This document shows positions 42,316 through 51,093 of a DNA stretch of 64,000 bases, piece by piece. The DNA comes from DATIYF01 sp035517775 (GTDB lineage: Bacteria > Acidobacteriota > Terriglobia > Terriglobales > Acidobacteriaceae), in the NCBI GenBank assembly GCA_035517775.1, contig DATIYF010000105.1, forward strand, positions 74,452-138,451, given 5' to 3'. A program made the position numbers and the translations under genes. Every line of letters begins with the position of its first letter. Position 1 is the stretch's first letter. The notes beneath the pieces were generated by a model. That model saw only the letters and a list, made by a program, of their open reading frames with translations. It ran no database searches and was not told the origin of the DNA.

Positions 42316-42894
42316 CTAGCGAAAGCGGGGCAGCAGGAAACCGGTGTGCTTGCGATGCTCATCAAAAGCAGAACCGAACTGTTCCCGCAGCATGGATTCT
42401 TCCTTCCGCGCCTTGATGGAGAATCCCACGGCAATAATGGCCATGCCGATAAGGCAGCGAACTTCCCCGATCTCCAGCGCGGAGCCGGCCACCGCCAGCA
42501 GCAATCCCGAATAGATGGGATGGCGTAAATGCGCGTAAGGCCCGCTGCGAATCAGCTCGTGACCCTCTTTGATGGTAACCTTCGCGCTCCAGTTCTCGCC
42601 CAGATGAAAGCGCGCCCAAAGAGTGAGACCAATGCCCAGCCAGGTGAGCGCCACGCCCGCAATTTCAACTGCCAGATCATGCGAAGCAAAGCGCAGCCTC
42701 AGCCAGCCGGCCCCGCTATCGCTATCGAAAAGAAACACGAAGCCGCAGGCCACGATCAGCATGACCCCGTAGCGTGAGAGCAACGATTCTGATTTCCGGG
42801 TGCGGCGAGTTTTGAAAGCGCTGACCAGCCAATACAGCGCAAAAATGATCCAGGGAATCTGCAGCAGCTCTCGGAATATCCGATAGGAAGTCAT
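42316..42894 (-). CDS. Isoprenylcysteine carboxyl methyltransferase-like membrane protein
   Basis: The 192-residue product has four or five membrane segments and the family motif GPYAHLRHPIYSGLLLAVAGS (about 130-150; written in parts, GPYAHLRHP and YSGLLL) that binds SAM, followed by RKEESMLREQFGSAFDEH (about 163-180). ICMT/PEMT-like proteins in bacteria methylate small or lipid substrates. It lies 13 bp after holA, but I see no functional link to replication. Confidence 0.85.
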   Translation of the reverse strand: MTSYRIFRELLQIPWIIFALYWLVSAFKTRRTRKSESLLSRYGVMLIVACGFVFLFDSDSGAGWLRLRFASHDLAVEIAGVALTWLGIGLTLWARFHLGENWSAKVTIKEGHELIRSGPYAHLRHPIYSGLLLAVAGSALEIGEVRCLIGMAIIAVGFSIKARKEESMLREQFGSAFDEHRKHTGFLLPRFR

Positions 42895-42907
42895 GAATCC
42901 TGTTGAC

Positions 42908-44029
42908 TTAAACCGGCAGCTCTTCCTGCATCCAGCCGGTTTCGGGCTTGGGTTCGGCGGTCAGATCGAGCACCAGCTTTTCCAGCATCAGCCGTTTGCT
43001 GGGTGGATTGGAACGCAGGGCGAGATCGGTTTTGGCGACCAGCCGGATGGCGCGCGTCAGCTCGCGCTTCGACTTGTAGCGCCGCGCCTGGCGAATAATG
43101 TCATCGGCGGCAAACGGGGGCACGCGGAAGCCCTGCCACAAGGCCGCCCACAACATGCGCTGGTCGCGCACGTTGCGCTCCAGAATCACCAGCATCTGGC
43201 GGAAAGTCTTGGCCAGCATGTAGAGATGTCCAATGGCAGCTTCCTCGCCTTCGCCGGCGGAAAGAATCGCGTCCAGCACTTCCAGCGCCCTTACGCGGTC
43301 TCGCGAAGAAATCGCATCGGTGAGTTCATAAAGCGAGCGCTGCTTGGCCGCCAGCACCATGGTCTCGACGTCGCCCAGCGTGACCTGCTTTTTCTCGCCC
43401 ACGTAGAGCAGAAGTTTGTCGAGCTCGTTCGAAATCATCATCATGTCGCCGCCCAGCGCGTCCACCAGCTCGCGGGCGGCGTCGGGTTCAATCTTCACCT
43501 GGCGCAGGGCGCAGAAATCGCTGATCCAGCGCGCCGCCTCGCCCTCCTCCACCCGGGCCAGCTCCACAATGGCGCAAAACTCGCCCAGCGTTTCGCGGAT
43601 GCGTTCGTAGCGCTCTTTGTCAGTCAGCTCCATGCGCCGCGCGTCGGCGGGTATGCTGATGTGGTCGGCGACAAAAATCAGCACCGCGTCCGGGTTCGGA
43701 TCTTTGCAATATTCCTCGATTGCCGCCAGCTTTTCCTCATTGGAGCCGCGCCCGAAAAGATTTTTCACGCCGCGCACAAAAAATACCTGGAACGGCGCCA
43801 TCAGCGAGGGCGTGCGGGCGCGGTCGAGCACTTCCGCCAGCCCGGTCTCGGCCAGGTCGAATTCGAACAGGCTGAAGTCGCGCAGCTCGGGCGGCACCAG
43901 GTGCTCCAGAATCGCCTCCCGGCAGCGCCGCCGGAAGAACACCTCGTCGCCCACGAACACATACGCCGGCCGCAGCTTGTGCGCCTGCACATCAGAAACG
44001 AAGCGGTCGGCCTGGGCGAAGGCGCGCAT
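42908..44029 (-). CDS. holA: DNA polymerase III subunit delta
   Basis: The 373-residue product has the HolA layout: YVFVGDEVFFRRRCREAI (about 23-40) at the nucleotide-fold start, VFFVRGVKNLF, a central LGGDMMMISNELDKLLLYVG (about 195-214) and a C-terminal collar domain with LYMLAKTFRQMLVI. Delta opens the sliding clamp during loading. Its start overlaps the lptE stop by one base (TGATG), so the two are coupled, a common order in many diderm genomes. Confidence 0.92.
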   Translation of the reverse strand: MRAFAQADRFVSDVQAHKLRPAYVFVGDEVFFRRRCREAILEHLVPPELRDFSLFEFDLAETGLAEVLDRARTPSLMAPFQVFFVRGVKNLFGRGSNEEKLAAIEEYCKDPNPDAVLIFVADHISIPADARRMELTDKERYERIRETLGEFCAIVELARVEEGEAARWISDFCALRQVKIEPDAARELVDALGGDMMMISNELDKLLLYVGEKKQVTLGDVETMVLAAKQRSLYELTDAISSRDRVRALEVLDAILSAGEGEEAAIGHLYMLAKTFRQMLVILERNVRDQRMLWAALWQGFRVPPFAADDIIRQARRYKSKRELTRAIRLVAKTDLALRSNPPSKRLMLEKLVLDLTAEPKPETGWMQEELPV

Positions 44030-44547
44030 CAGAAGCCCTCCAGCAGGTTCGAGACCAGCGTCCGGGCAAAATCGTTGGAGAGCCGTTCCAGCGCCGGGGA
44101 GTCCTCTTCAAAAAAGCTGTTCAGCTCGCGCGAAACCTGGTACTGCTCGCGAAAAAGATATTCCGGGTTCTGGTACAGCACTTTGCCCTGCCGGTCGGTG
44201 AGAGAAACTTTCAGATTCACCGTAATCAGCACGCTGGCCACGCGCCCGGTTTGCGAGTCGTAGGTAAGCGGCGCGAAGTAGGTTGAAAGCACGGTCCCGC
44301 GCAGGGTCGCGTCCGCCTCCGGGCTGGCCTGGCGCAAAACATGATAATGGGTGCGGGTTACCAGTTCGCGGATCACCGCCGCGGTCAGCACCTGCTCCGC
44401 CTTGTAAGTCTCGGTGTCATTGACGAAGACGGGCACGGCCAGGGTCTTCACATTCTGCGGCAGCGTCACGTTGTGCGCCGCGGTGTGATAACCGCAGCCC
44501 GCGGCCAGCAGGCAAACCGCGAGCGCGCCCGCCCCCGCCCATCTCAT
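44029..44547 (-). CDS. lptE: LPS-assembly lipoprotein LptE
   Basis: The 172-residue product has a lipoprotein signal with lipobox LAAGC (Cys at about residue 18), then CGYHTAAHNVTLPQNVKTLAVP, the standard LptE start (written in part). It plugs the LptD barrel in the outer membrane. Presence of LptE is direct evidence for an LPS-bearing outer membrane. The start at ATG 44547 overlaps the stop of the Asd-like gene (ATGA). Confidence 0.9.
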   Translation of the reverse strand: MRWAGAGALAVCLLAAGCGYHTAAHNVTLPQNVKTLAVPVFVNDTETYKAEQVLTAAVIRELVTRTHYHVLRQASPEADATLRGTVLSTYFAPLTYDSQTGRVASVLITVNLKVSLTDRQGKVLYQNPEYLFREQYQVSRELNSFFEEDSPALERLSNDFARTLVSNLLEGF

Positions 44548-45623
44548 TGAATGATCCCGCGCGGCCGGGAAGCCGCCATCGTCTCCGCGCACTCGACCGC
44601 GGTGGAAGCGGCAATGCGCAAATTGTCCCCCGCTGCCCACAGCCACAGGCCGTTGGGCTGGGTCGCATCCGGCGCCAGCGAAAGCAGAATGTCTCCCTGC
44701 CCCGCCGCATTCACGTTGCTCGGCGAATCTTCCGCCACGTGCATCAGATTTACGTGCTCTCCGGCCAGAGCGCGCGCGGTGGCCGCGGTGTCGGCGGGGC
44801 CGGAAAACTCAACGTGCACGGCGAAAGCATGGCCATGGAAGATCGGCGCCTGCACCACCAGCAAGGCGGGCACCGGCGCGCTCTCCCCGGCAATGCGGCG
44901 GTAGTGGTCCAGAATTCTTCGCTCCACCGCGGCCAGCGGCGGCTGCGCGTGTCCGCCGTAACGGGCCACTAAATTGAACGCCACTTGGGTATCGAAGACG
45001 TTCTTCGGCAACTGCTGGAAAGAGAGCAGATTGACGGTCTGTTCGTGCAGTTCGTCCATGCCTTTCTGCCCATGCTCGGAGGCAGGCTCGAAGACGGTCG
45101 CCACCACCCGCTTCACTTCCCCGGCCTTCTGCGCGCGCAACAAAAGCAACCCCAGCACCACGGCCGCGGGATGCGCCACCACCGCCGGCCCGGGCTGCAG
45201 CTCAGGCGCCAGTTGGCGGCCCAGCTGGCGCTCAATCCAGGGCGAGCGCACCCTGGCCCCCGGCTCGTCTTCCAGGGCGAAGGAAAGGTCCACGATCGCG
45301 CTGCCGGCTTTCTGTACGCTCTTCCACACTTGCCGGGTGCAGTCCTGGTCGGAGGCGAAGAAAGTAAAATCCACATGCTCGAACTGCTCCGCGCGCACGC
45401 TCTGAATGAAAGTAACTTCCTCGCGCACGGCTTCGAGCTGGCCGATGGATTCATCGTCATCCAGCAGCTTCACGTCGGCAGAGGGAAAGTTGCGGTCGTT
45501 CAGCACCTCGGCCACTTCCTTGCCCTTGAGGGTCGCCGCCCCAACAATGGCCACGCGGTAGGAAGCGGCCGCGCGCGCCACGTCGCCGTGCGCCAGCGCA
45601 GAGGATTTGGCGTGCGAGCTCAT
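44544..45623 (-). CDS. Aspartate-semialdehyde dehydrogenase-like protein lacking the catalytic Cys
   Basis: The 359-residue product has the two domains of ASADH: an N-terminal NADP-binding fold (VAIVGAATLKGKEVAEVL, about 24-41) and the C-terminal dimerisation domain (VQAPIFHGHAFAVHVEF, about 262-278). Where ASADH has Asn-Pro-Asn-Cys, this protein reads AHPAAVVLG (about residue 148). The nucleophile is therefore missing, as in USG-1-like proteins, so the usual reductive reaction is not expected. It lies in an operon with pssA, psd, lptE and holA rather than with lysine genes. Confidence 0.85.
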   Translation of the reverse strand: MSSHAKSSALAHGDVARAAASYRVAIVGAATLKGKEVAEVLNDRNFPSADVKLLDDDESIGQLEAVREEVTFIQSVRAEQFEHVDFTFFASDQDCTRQVWKSVQKAGSAIVDLSFALEDEPGARVRSPWIERQLGRQLAPELQPGPAVVAHPAAVVLGLLLLRAQKAGEVKRVVATVFEPASEHGQKGMDELHEQTVNLLSFQQLPKNVFDTQVAFNLVARYGGHAQPPLAAVERRILDHYRRIAGESAPVPALLVVQAPIFHGHAFAVHVEFSGPADTAATARALAGEHVNLMHVAEDSPSNVNAAGQGDILLSLAPDATQPNGLWLWAAGDNLRIAASTAVECAETMAASRPRGIIQ

Positions 45624-46504
45624 GAGGTCTGAGATGCCTCCTTATACGCGGGCGGCGGGGGGCCTCCCTTGCGGCGGAAGATCCATTGCAGCCGCCAGAA
45701 CACCCCCGAGACCATATAGGTAAGCGCAATGACAAAAAGCACCGGCCGCGAAAAATACCAGACCGCCGCGAACAGCAGGCCGAAGAGAACGATCAGGCGG
45801 AAGGGTTGGCGCACCCGCAGATCAATATCCTTGAAGCTGTAAAAACGCCAGGTGCTCACCATGAGATAGCCTACCGCGACCACCATCAGCAGCCAACTCA
45901 CCGCTGTCCACCAGGATTGGATGGGGTCGCCGGCGGAAAAGTGCACCACCGCGGCCACCACTCCCGCCCCCGCCGGAATCGGCATGCCCACAAAATATTT
46001 CTTTCCCGGCCGGCCGGGATTCGAGGGCTGCGGGTTCGTGGTGATGTTGAACCGCGCCAGCCGGCTCGCCCCCGCCAGCAGGAAAAGAAAACAGGCAATG
46101 GCGCCGAACGATTCCAGCCGCCCCGTCATTTCCCGCGAGAACACCGTCATCATATAGCGAAAACCCCAGGTCCAGGCGAGCAGCGCCGGGGCCACGCCGA
46201 AGGTGATGACATCCGCCAGCGAATCCAGTTCCCGGCCGAAATCGCTGGTCGCGCCCGTCATGCGCGCGATGCGCCCATCCAGCCCATCAAAAAGAACCGC
46301 AAAGCCAATCGCCTTGGCGGCATTATCGAAGTGCCAGCCAAGCTCCGGAGTTCCGTGCGTGACCTGAAGAATGGCGTAAAAGCCCGCGGCGATATTGGCG
46401 GTGGTAAACAGCGAAGGCAGAATGTACATGCCCTTGCTCAGCCGCCGCCGGCGTTCCCGCCCCGCTTTCGGCACGATCGGAACTTCGGGATCCATCTGTT
46501 CCAT
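45620..46504 (-). CDS. pssA: CDP-diacylglycerol-serine O-phosphatidyltransferase
   Basis: The 294-residue product has about eight membrane segments and the CDP-alcohol phosphotransferase motif DGLDGRIARMTGATSDFGRE, continuing LDSLAD (about 74-99), which contains all the conserved Asp and Gly. It makes phosphatidylserine, the substrate for the psd product encoded directly upstream. It overlaps the Asd-like gene by 4 nt and touches psd at one base. Confidence 0.94.
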   Translation of the reverse strand: MEQMDPEVPIVPKAGRERRRRLSKGMYILPSLFTTANIAAGFYAILQVTHGTPELGWHFDNAAKAIGFAVLFDGLDGRIARMTGATSDFGRELDSLADVITFGVAPALLAWTWGFRYMMTVFSREMTGRLESFGAIACFLFLLAGASRLARFNITTNPQPSNPGRPGKKYFVGMPIPAGAGVVAAVVHFSAGDPIQSWWTAVSWLLMVVAVGYLMVSTWRFYSFKDIDLRVRQPFRLIVLFGLLFAAVWYFSRPVLFVIALTYMVSGVFWRLQWIFRRKGGPPPPAYKEASQTS

Positions 46505-47166
46505 CAGATCGCTCCTCGCGCGGCTTGCCCTGCAGAGGCCGGCAGCGCCGCCGCCTCGGGCTCAACGAAAGCAAGCACGCTGGCTCCTCCTTTGACCCGG
46601 TCGCCAACCTTGATGGCCAATCGCGCCGAGGAATCGAGCAGCACATCCACGCGCGAACCAAACTTGATCAGCCCTACGCGCTCGCCCCGCCCCACCGCCT
46701 CGCCCACTTTCTTCGTGAACACGATGCGCCGCGCCAGCAAACCCGCAATCTGCTTGAAGACGACCGTCTGCCCTTCGCCTTCCACGGTCACCAGGTTCTG
46801 CTCATTCAGTTCCGCCGAGGCCGCATTCATCGCATTCAGGAACTGACCCTTCTGGTATCTGATCTCGCGCACCACGCCGGCGACGGGCGAACGATTCACG
46901 TGCACATCAAACACGCTAAGGAAAATGCTGATACGTATGCGGCCGGGGCCAAGCGCAGGCTCGATGGCGGTGACTTTGCCATCCGCAGGCGAGACCACAG
47001 CTCCGGCCGCCTCTGGTATGGCGCGCTCCGGATCGCGAAAGAACCAGAGGAAAAAAGCCGCCAGCGCCAGCCCCGGCGCCGCCCACCACCAGTTACCCGT
47101 GAGCCAGCCGACCAGCCCGGCCGCAGCCGCAAAAGACAGCCCGTAATAGTAGCCGTCACGCACCAT
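46504..47166 (-). CDS. psd: Phosphatidylserine decarboxylase proenzyme (short type)
   Basis: The 220-residue product has two N-terminal membrane segments (about 10-45), FLSVFDVHVNRSPVAG (about 90-105) and FGSRVDVLLD near residue 175, where the Gly-Ser bond is cut to form the pyruvoyl group. Its length fits the short Psd type. It turns phosphatidylserine to phosphatidylethanolamine at the inner membrane. It is the first gene of the psd-pssA-Asd-like-lptE-holA run. Confidence 0.94.
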   Translation of the reverse strand: MVRDGYYYGLSFAAAAGLVGWLTGNWWWAAPGLALAAFFLWFFRDPERAIPEAAGAVVSPADGKVTAIEPALGPGRIRISIFLSVFDVHVNRSPVAGVVREIRYQKGQFLNAMNAASAELNEQNLVTVEGEGQTVVFKQIAGLLARRIVFTKKVGEAVGRGERVGLIKFGSRVDVLLDSSARLAIKVGDRVKGGASVLAFVEPEAAALPASAGQAARGAI

Positions 47167-47180
47167 TGGGAGATAGCGGA

Positions 47181-47186
47181 ATTATA
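47181..47186 (-). promoter_or_regulatory. Putative -10 box of the psd operon
   Basis: A perfect TATAAT lies on the minus strand 14 nt before the psd ATG. No good -35 box is found 17 nt upstream, so transcription would give a very short leader or depend on an activator. Confidence 0.35.
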
Positions 47187-47314
47187 GAGCAGGCGCCAGA
47201 GAGCGGCCCGCTTTCATATTACAGACTGATGAAAAAGGAGTTGTGTGCTTCTGAAGGATTGGCACACCCAATGCCGCCAACCTGGACCGCAGGTCTGCGG
47301 CGCCACTGGTGGGA

Positions 47315-47548
47315 TCAGGCGACCTGATTCGAGTGCACGTGCTGCTGGAAACTCCGCGCGATGGACTCCATCTGGTCCTTCAGGCGCAGCTTCAGCTTCT
47401 TGAGCCTGACTTCTTCTAACTTTTCATCTTCTGTGAGGTAGCGCTTCCGAGTGAGTAATCCGAGGCGTTGATCGTACTGGGTATGCTCCGAGACCAGCTT
47501 GCGGAACTCGTCGTGGCTGGCCAGGAGTTGGTCTCTTGGAGAGAGCAT
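47315..47548 (-). CDS. Small YdcH-like (DUF465) protein
   Basis: ATG 47548 has AGGAGG 8 nt upstream and gives 77 residues. The sequence is a helical, highly charged protein with LASHDEFRKLVSEHTQYDQR (about 9-28) followed by LTEDEKLEEVRLKKLKLRLK and DQMESIARS. This is the pattern of the DUF465/YdcH family, which probably forms a two-helix coiled coil. Its function is unknown in the family. Confidence 0.82.
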   Translation of the reverse strand: MLSPRDQLLASHDEFRKLVSEHTQYDQRLGLLTRKRYLTEDEKLEEVRLKKLKLRLKDQMESIARSFQQHVHSNQVA

Positions 47549-47673
47549 CCAACCCACCTCCTGTTCAATTTTCGAGTTTAAACTACCACACCCGCAAGCC
47601 CGCATCAATCCCAGATTCGAATTAAGGCATAGCCTTCGGTCAGCGCGGCCATTGCACACTAAGTGGTGCAGAA

Positions 47674-48120
47674 TCAGCCGAATAGAAGCTGGTAGGTCAC
47701 GGCGTCTTCCTGTGGATCGCGGTAATAACCCTTACGGTGCCCGCTTTCCACAAAGGCCCATTTTTCATACAGGGCCCGAGCCGCCCGGTTCGATTCCCGC
47801 ACCTCCAGAAAGACCGATTGTGCCCCCTCGCGGCGGGCCAAATCCAGGAACTCGCCCAAAAGCCTCGTCCCCAGCCCGCGCCGCCGCGCCGGGCCGGTCA
47901 CGGCGATGTTTTCGATCTCCCACTCGCTGCCGCTGCTGCGCGCCATCAGAAAGCCTTGCAGCACTCCGTCTTCCTCAATCACCAAGGCAAGGCGGCGAAC
48001 GCCGGAAGCGGCAAACAAGCTTTCATACTGCTCGACAGGCCAGTGCGCGGCCGTGGCGGCGTGCTTTTGCAGCGCCATCATGGAATGAATGTCAGCGGGA
48101 ACGGCGGAGCGAATCTTCAC
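47674..48120 (-). CDS. rimI: Ribosomal protein S18-alanine N-acetyltransferase-like
   Basis: From GTG 48120 the 148-residue product is a compact GNAT enzyme, with WEIENIAVTGPARRRGLGTRLLG (written in parts: ENIAVTGPARRRGLG at about 70-84) as the acetyl-CoA site and FLEVRESNRAARALYEKWAF (about 102-121), the RimI signature. It lies two genes after tsaB, the common tsaB-rimI arrangement. The start overlaps the stop of the small membrane protein gene (GTGA). Confidence 0.88.
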   Translation of the reverse strand: MKIRSAVPADIHSMMALQKHAATAAHWPVEQYESLFAASGVRRLALVIEEDGVLQGFLMARSSGSEWEIENIAVTGPARRRGLGTRLLGEFLDLARREGAQSVFLEVRESNRAARALYEKWAFVESGHRKGYYRDPQEDAVTYQLLFG

Positions 48121-48395
48121 GAGGGCGCATTCGCATCCGGCTGCGGCGATTGGCCTGCGCTCTCGCCGGGCGGGCCCGGCGCTTGGCCGCGCGCCGCAAT
48201 CCAGCGGACCAGAAGGAAGCTGCCGCCAACCAGAAGCAGCCCGATGGCCCAGGCGGCCAGCAGCGGCGCCACCCGCTGCCAGGCGGAGAGCTGCGTGGTC
48301 TGCGGATGCCATCTCTCCGCCAGCAGGCTGAGCGCCGCTACGGCAATCCCGGGCAGCGTAATGACAACCATTCCGATCTTGTGAGCGCGCGTCAA
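48117..48395 (-). CDS. Small two-helix membrane protein
   Basis: The 92-residue product has two hydrophobic segments (about 8-25 and 43-64) and a Pro/Gly-rich hydrophilic tail. I do not recognise a family. Its position between tsaB and rimI, with a 4-nt overlap into rimI and 42 bp after tsaB, supports it as a real gene of this small operon. Confidence 0.6.
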   Translation of the reverse strand: MTRAHKIGMVVITLPGIAVAALSLLAERWHPQTTQLSAWQRVAPLLAAWAIGLLLVGGSFLLVRWIAARGQAPGPPGESAGQSPQPDANAPS

Positions 48396-48437
48396 ATCCG
48401 GTTGGTCTCCGGGGGACCTTCTTAAAATACAGCTTCC

Positions 48438-49097
48438 TCATGCCGGCTTGGAGAAAATTTCGGCGTCGGGGCGGCGCACGTAGTTTGCTTCCAGTTGCTC
48501 GGGCGAAACCGTATTCCCTGCCAGAATCTTCTTCCAGCCCAGGCGCGCGACCACGTCGCTGCGCGGCCGTAAGACTTCCTCGACCGGCAAACCTCCGCCG
48601 CGGGCGAGATCAGCCACGCTCTGGTCAGGGGTCGCCACGATAAAGCCGGCCGCCGCACGCAGGAATTCCTCGCGGGAAAGAACCTGCTCGTTCGGCTCAT
48701 CTCCCATCTCCGCATGCGCGGCAAAGACCTCGCCGCGCCCGGCATCAAGGGCGGCCATCAGTCTGCCCGGCGACTGCGCGACCGCGCCCACGGCCGCAAG
48801 AGAAGAAACCGTTGCAATGGGCTTGCCGAGAACTTCGGCCAGTGCTTTCACCGCCGCCAGGCCGACGCGCAGCCCGGTGAAGGAGCCCGGCCCGGAGACT
48901 GCGGCAAAGCCGCCGACATCCTGCTTCGTAAGCCGGTGCCTGGCCAGCAGCGAGGCAATCTGCGGCACCAGTTGAGCGGAGAAAGTTCCGCCTTCGAGCG
49001 GCATGACCTCCAAGACCGTGCAGGCGCTGTCTGAGCGGCAGTCAGCCAGCGCGATGCTGCCCTGCTTGCCCGAGGTGTCAATGGCCAGAAGAAACAT
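48438..49097 (-). CDS. tsaB: tRNA threonylcarbamoyladenosine biosynthesis protein TsaB
   Basis: From ATG 49097 the 219-residue product starts FLLAIDTSGKQGSIAL and has FAAVSGPGSFTGLRVGLAAV (about 65-84), the TsaB signature, then ALDAGRGEVFAA (about 115-126). TsaB pairs with TsaD and TsaE to make the t6A37 modification in ANN-decoding tRNAs. The upstream in-frame extension to 49190 has no family match. Confidence 0.93.
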   Translation of the reverse strand: MFLLAIDTSGKQGSIALADCRSDSACTVLEVMPLEGGTFSAQLVPQIASLLARHRLTKQDVGGFAAVSGPGSFTGLRVGLAAVKALAEVLGKPIATVSSLAAVGAVAQSPGRLMAALDAGRGEVFAAHAEMGDEPNEQVLSREEFLRAAAGFIVATPDQSVADLARGGGLPVEEVLRPRSDVVARLGWKKILAGNTVSPEQLEANYVRRPDAEIFSKPA

Positions 49098-49545
49098 GGT
49101 TCTCAGAAATTGCCCGAACTCGAACCTAGCAGGATACTTTGGCAGCGGGTAGGAGGCCGAAGAAAAACGCCGCCGGAGCTCCAGGCCCATGGCCGAGGCG
49201 CTAAAGCGTGGTTTAACAATACGTTACGTGGCGCTTTCAGGGGAGCGGACATTCTCGTGCGGCTCCGGGGGCCCGGACCGGGTAAGACCCTGTGGTAGCT
49301 CATGTGCCGCCGGAGCAAAATTAAACCCATGTGCGACTTTCGCACAGGGTCTAATTTCGCGTTTCAGGGACCGGGTGGTGCCGGAGGACAGCCAAGTCGG
49401 CATATTCGCTGTGCGAGGGTCGCAGAGCCATCCGCTTCGATTTCCCAATTCGGGAATTTTGAGTGCCCGGTGGCGGCAAGGGCAAACCGCCGGGCTGTGG
49501 TCCGGGCGGACAGCCGAGGGCGCTGCCCCCACACGAGGGGAAAAC
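49098..49545. repeat. 448-bp gene-free region with degenerate repeats
   Basis: No gene is supported. It contains short motifs that look like worn copies of dispersed repeats: GGAGCGGACATTCTCGTGCG near 49239, and GGCGGACAGCCGAGGGCGCT near 49507 followed by CCCCACACG. A small hairpin TGTGCG-ACTTT-CGCACA lies near 49329-49345. This suggests remains of a small mobile repeat family. The region also precedes tsaB and follows mce on the map. Confidence 0.4.
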
Positions 49546-49941
49546 CTAGTGCCCTTCCACCAGCTCGAGAAGAACCCCATTCGTACTCGAAGGGTGCACG
49601 AACACATAGCGATGCCCGCCCGCGCCCGTCTTGATTTGCTCCGAAACCAGGCGCACGCCGTCGCGCTTCAACTTCTCCACCGCCGCGCTGAGGTCCGGCA
49701 CCCGCAGGCAGACGTGGTGCAGCCCTTCGCCGCGCTTGGCGAGAAACTTCGTAATCACTGAACTCTCGGACGTAGCCTCCATCAGCTCGATGCGGCTTTC
49801 GCCCACCGGCACCATCACCACGCGCACCTGTTCGCTCTCGACGATCTCTTCGGGCGAAATCGTCAGGCCCAGTTTTTCGTAGAGACCCTTGGCCGCCGCC
49901 AGCGACTTCACCGCAATGCCGAGATGATCAATGGTTGCCAT
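49546..49941 (-). CDS. mce: Methylmalonyl-CoA epimerase
   Basis: The 131-residue product has the glyoxalase-fold motifs of the family: IDHLGIAVKSLAAAKGLYEK (about 4-23) with the first metal His, IELMEATSE with Glu, GLHHVCLRVPDLSAAVEKL (about 73-91) with His, and NGVLLELVE with Glu at the end. It interconverts the epimers of methylmalonyl-CoA in propionate metabolism. Length is as expected. Confidence 0.92.
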   Translation of the reverse strand: MATIDHLGIAVKSLAAAKGLYEKLGLTISPEEIVESEQVRVVMVPVGESRIELMEATSESSVITKFLAKRGEGLHHVCLRVPDLSAAVEKLKRDGVRLVSEQIKTGAGGHRYVFVHPSSTNGVLLELVEGH

Positions 49942-49950
49942 GGAATGAAC

Positions 49951-51093
49951 TTATCCCGCCAGCAAATGGCAGGAGTGCGTTTTCACTACCAGCCACACTT
50001 CGCGCCCCGGTTGAAGATGCAGGGCGTCGCGCGCCGCCAGGGTGAGGTGGACTTCCATCTCCACGCCGCAATTCACCCGCGCCACCACGATGACATCGCG
50101 CAGCTCCAGCGAAATCATGCGCCCGAGAAGTACGTTGCGGGCGCTCAGCCCCTCGGGCCTCGCCGTGGCCAGCAGAATATCGCCGGCGCGAACGCCCACG
50201 CGCAGGCGCGAACCCACCTCTGCCCGCACCAGGGGCGTCTCCAACTCGACTTCGCCGCCGGCAAGGCGGCAGGTCATGGTACCGCGATCTTCGTGCGCCG
50301 CGATCACCGTGGCGTCGAGAATATTTTCGAAGCCGGCGAGCTGCGCGACCGTCTCCTGCCGCGGTGCGCTCATGACGTCATGCGGCGTGCCCTGGGCGAT
50401 GATGCGTCCGCGCTCCAGCACCAGCACGCGCTCACCCAGGGCGAAAACTTCTTCCCGGCCGTGGGTGACATACAGAATCGGAATGCGGTGCGCCTGGTTC
50501 CAGCCGCGCAGGTCATCCATAATCTTGGATTTGGTGGCGGCATCGAGTGCGGCCATGGGCTCATCGAGCAGAAGCAGGCAGGGATCGGTCACCAGGGCGC
50601 GGGCCAGCGCCACCCGCTGCCGCTCGCCGCCCGAGACTTCCGCCGGCTTGCGCGAGGCAAGGTGGGCAATGCGAAAGGACTCCAGCACTCCCCAGCTCCG
50701 CCGCCTGCGCTCGGCGGCGGGCAGCTTGGCCAGGCCATACTCGACGTTCTTCTCAACTGTCAGATGAGGAAAAAGGGCTAAGTCCTGGAAAACATAGCCG
50801 ACCCGGCGATGCCGGCTGACGAGGTTCAAGCCCGCGCCAAAGAACGTGCGCTGGCCGCTCACGATTTCGCCAGACTCCGGCTCAGCCAGCCCGGCAAGGC
50901 AGTTGAGCAAAGTCGTCTTCCCCGCCCCTGAGGCGCCGAACAGGATCGTGATTCCCGAGGGTACGCTGAACTCTACGTCCAGCTCGAAATTCGAATCCGC
51001 CTGGAAGCGCTTGCGCAGGCGCACCTGAAGCGACGGCGGGAATTGGGTCGCTGAGGCGGGCTGCACGGCTACGGAGTCGAGAGCCACAGTCAT
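49951..51093 (-). CDS. modC: Molybdate-type ABC transporter ATP-binding protein
   Basis: The 380-residue product has Walker A FGASGAGKTTLL (about 52-63), signature VSGGERQRVALARAL (about 152-166), Walker B CLLLLDEP and the His switch VTHGREE. A C-terminal TOBE/MOP domain (LSARNVLLGRMISLEL, then VNCGVEMEVHLTLAARDAL) binds oxyanion and is typical of ModC. ModA and ModB genes are not in the window, so it is an orphan in this stretch. Confidence 0.88.
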   Translation of the reverse strand: MTVALDSVAVQPASATQFPPSLQVRLRKRFQADSNFELDVEFSVPSGITILFGASGAGKTTLLNCLAGLAEPESGEIVSGQRTFFGAGLNLVSRHRRVGYVFQDLALFPHLTVEKNVEYGLAKLPAAERRRRSWGVLESFRIAHLASRKPAEVSGGERQRVALARALVTDPCLLLLDEPMAALDAATKSKIMDDLRGWNQAHRIPILYVTHGREEVFALGERVLVLERGRIIAQGTPHDVMSAPRQETVAQLAGFENILDATVIAAHEDRGTMTCRLAGGEVELETPLVRAEVGSRLRVGVRAGDILLATARPEGLSARNVLLGRMISLELRDVIVVARVNCGVEMEVHLTLAARDALHLQPGREVWLVVKTHSCHLLAG

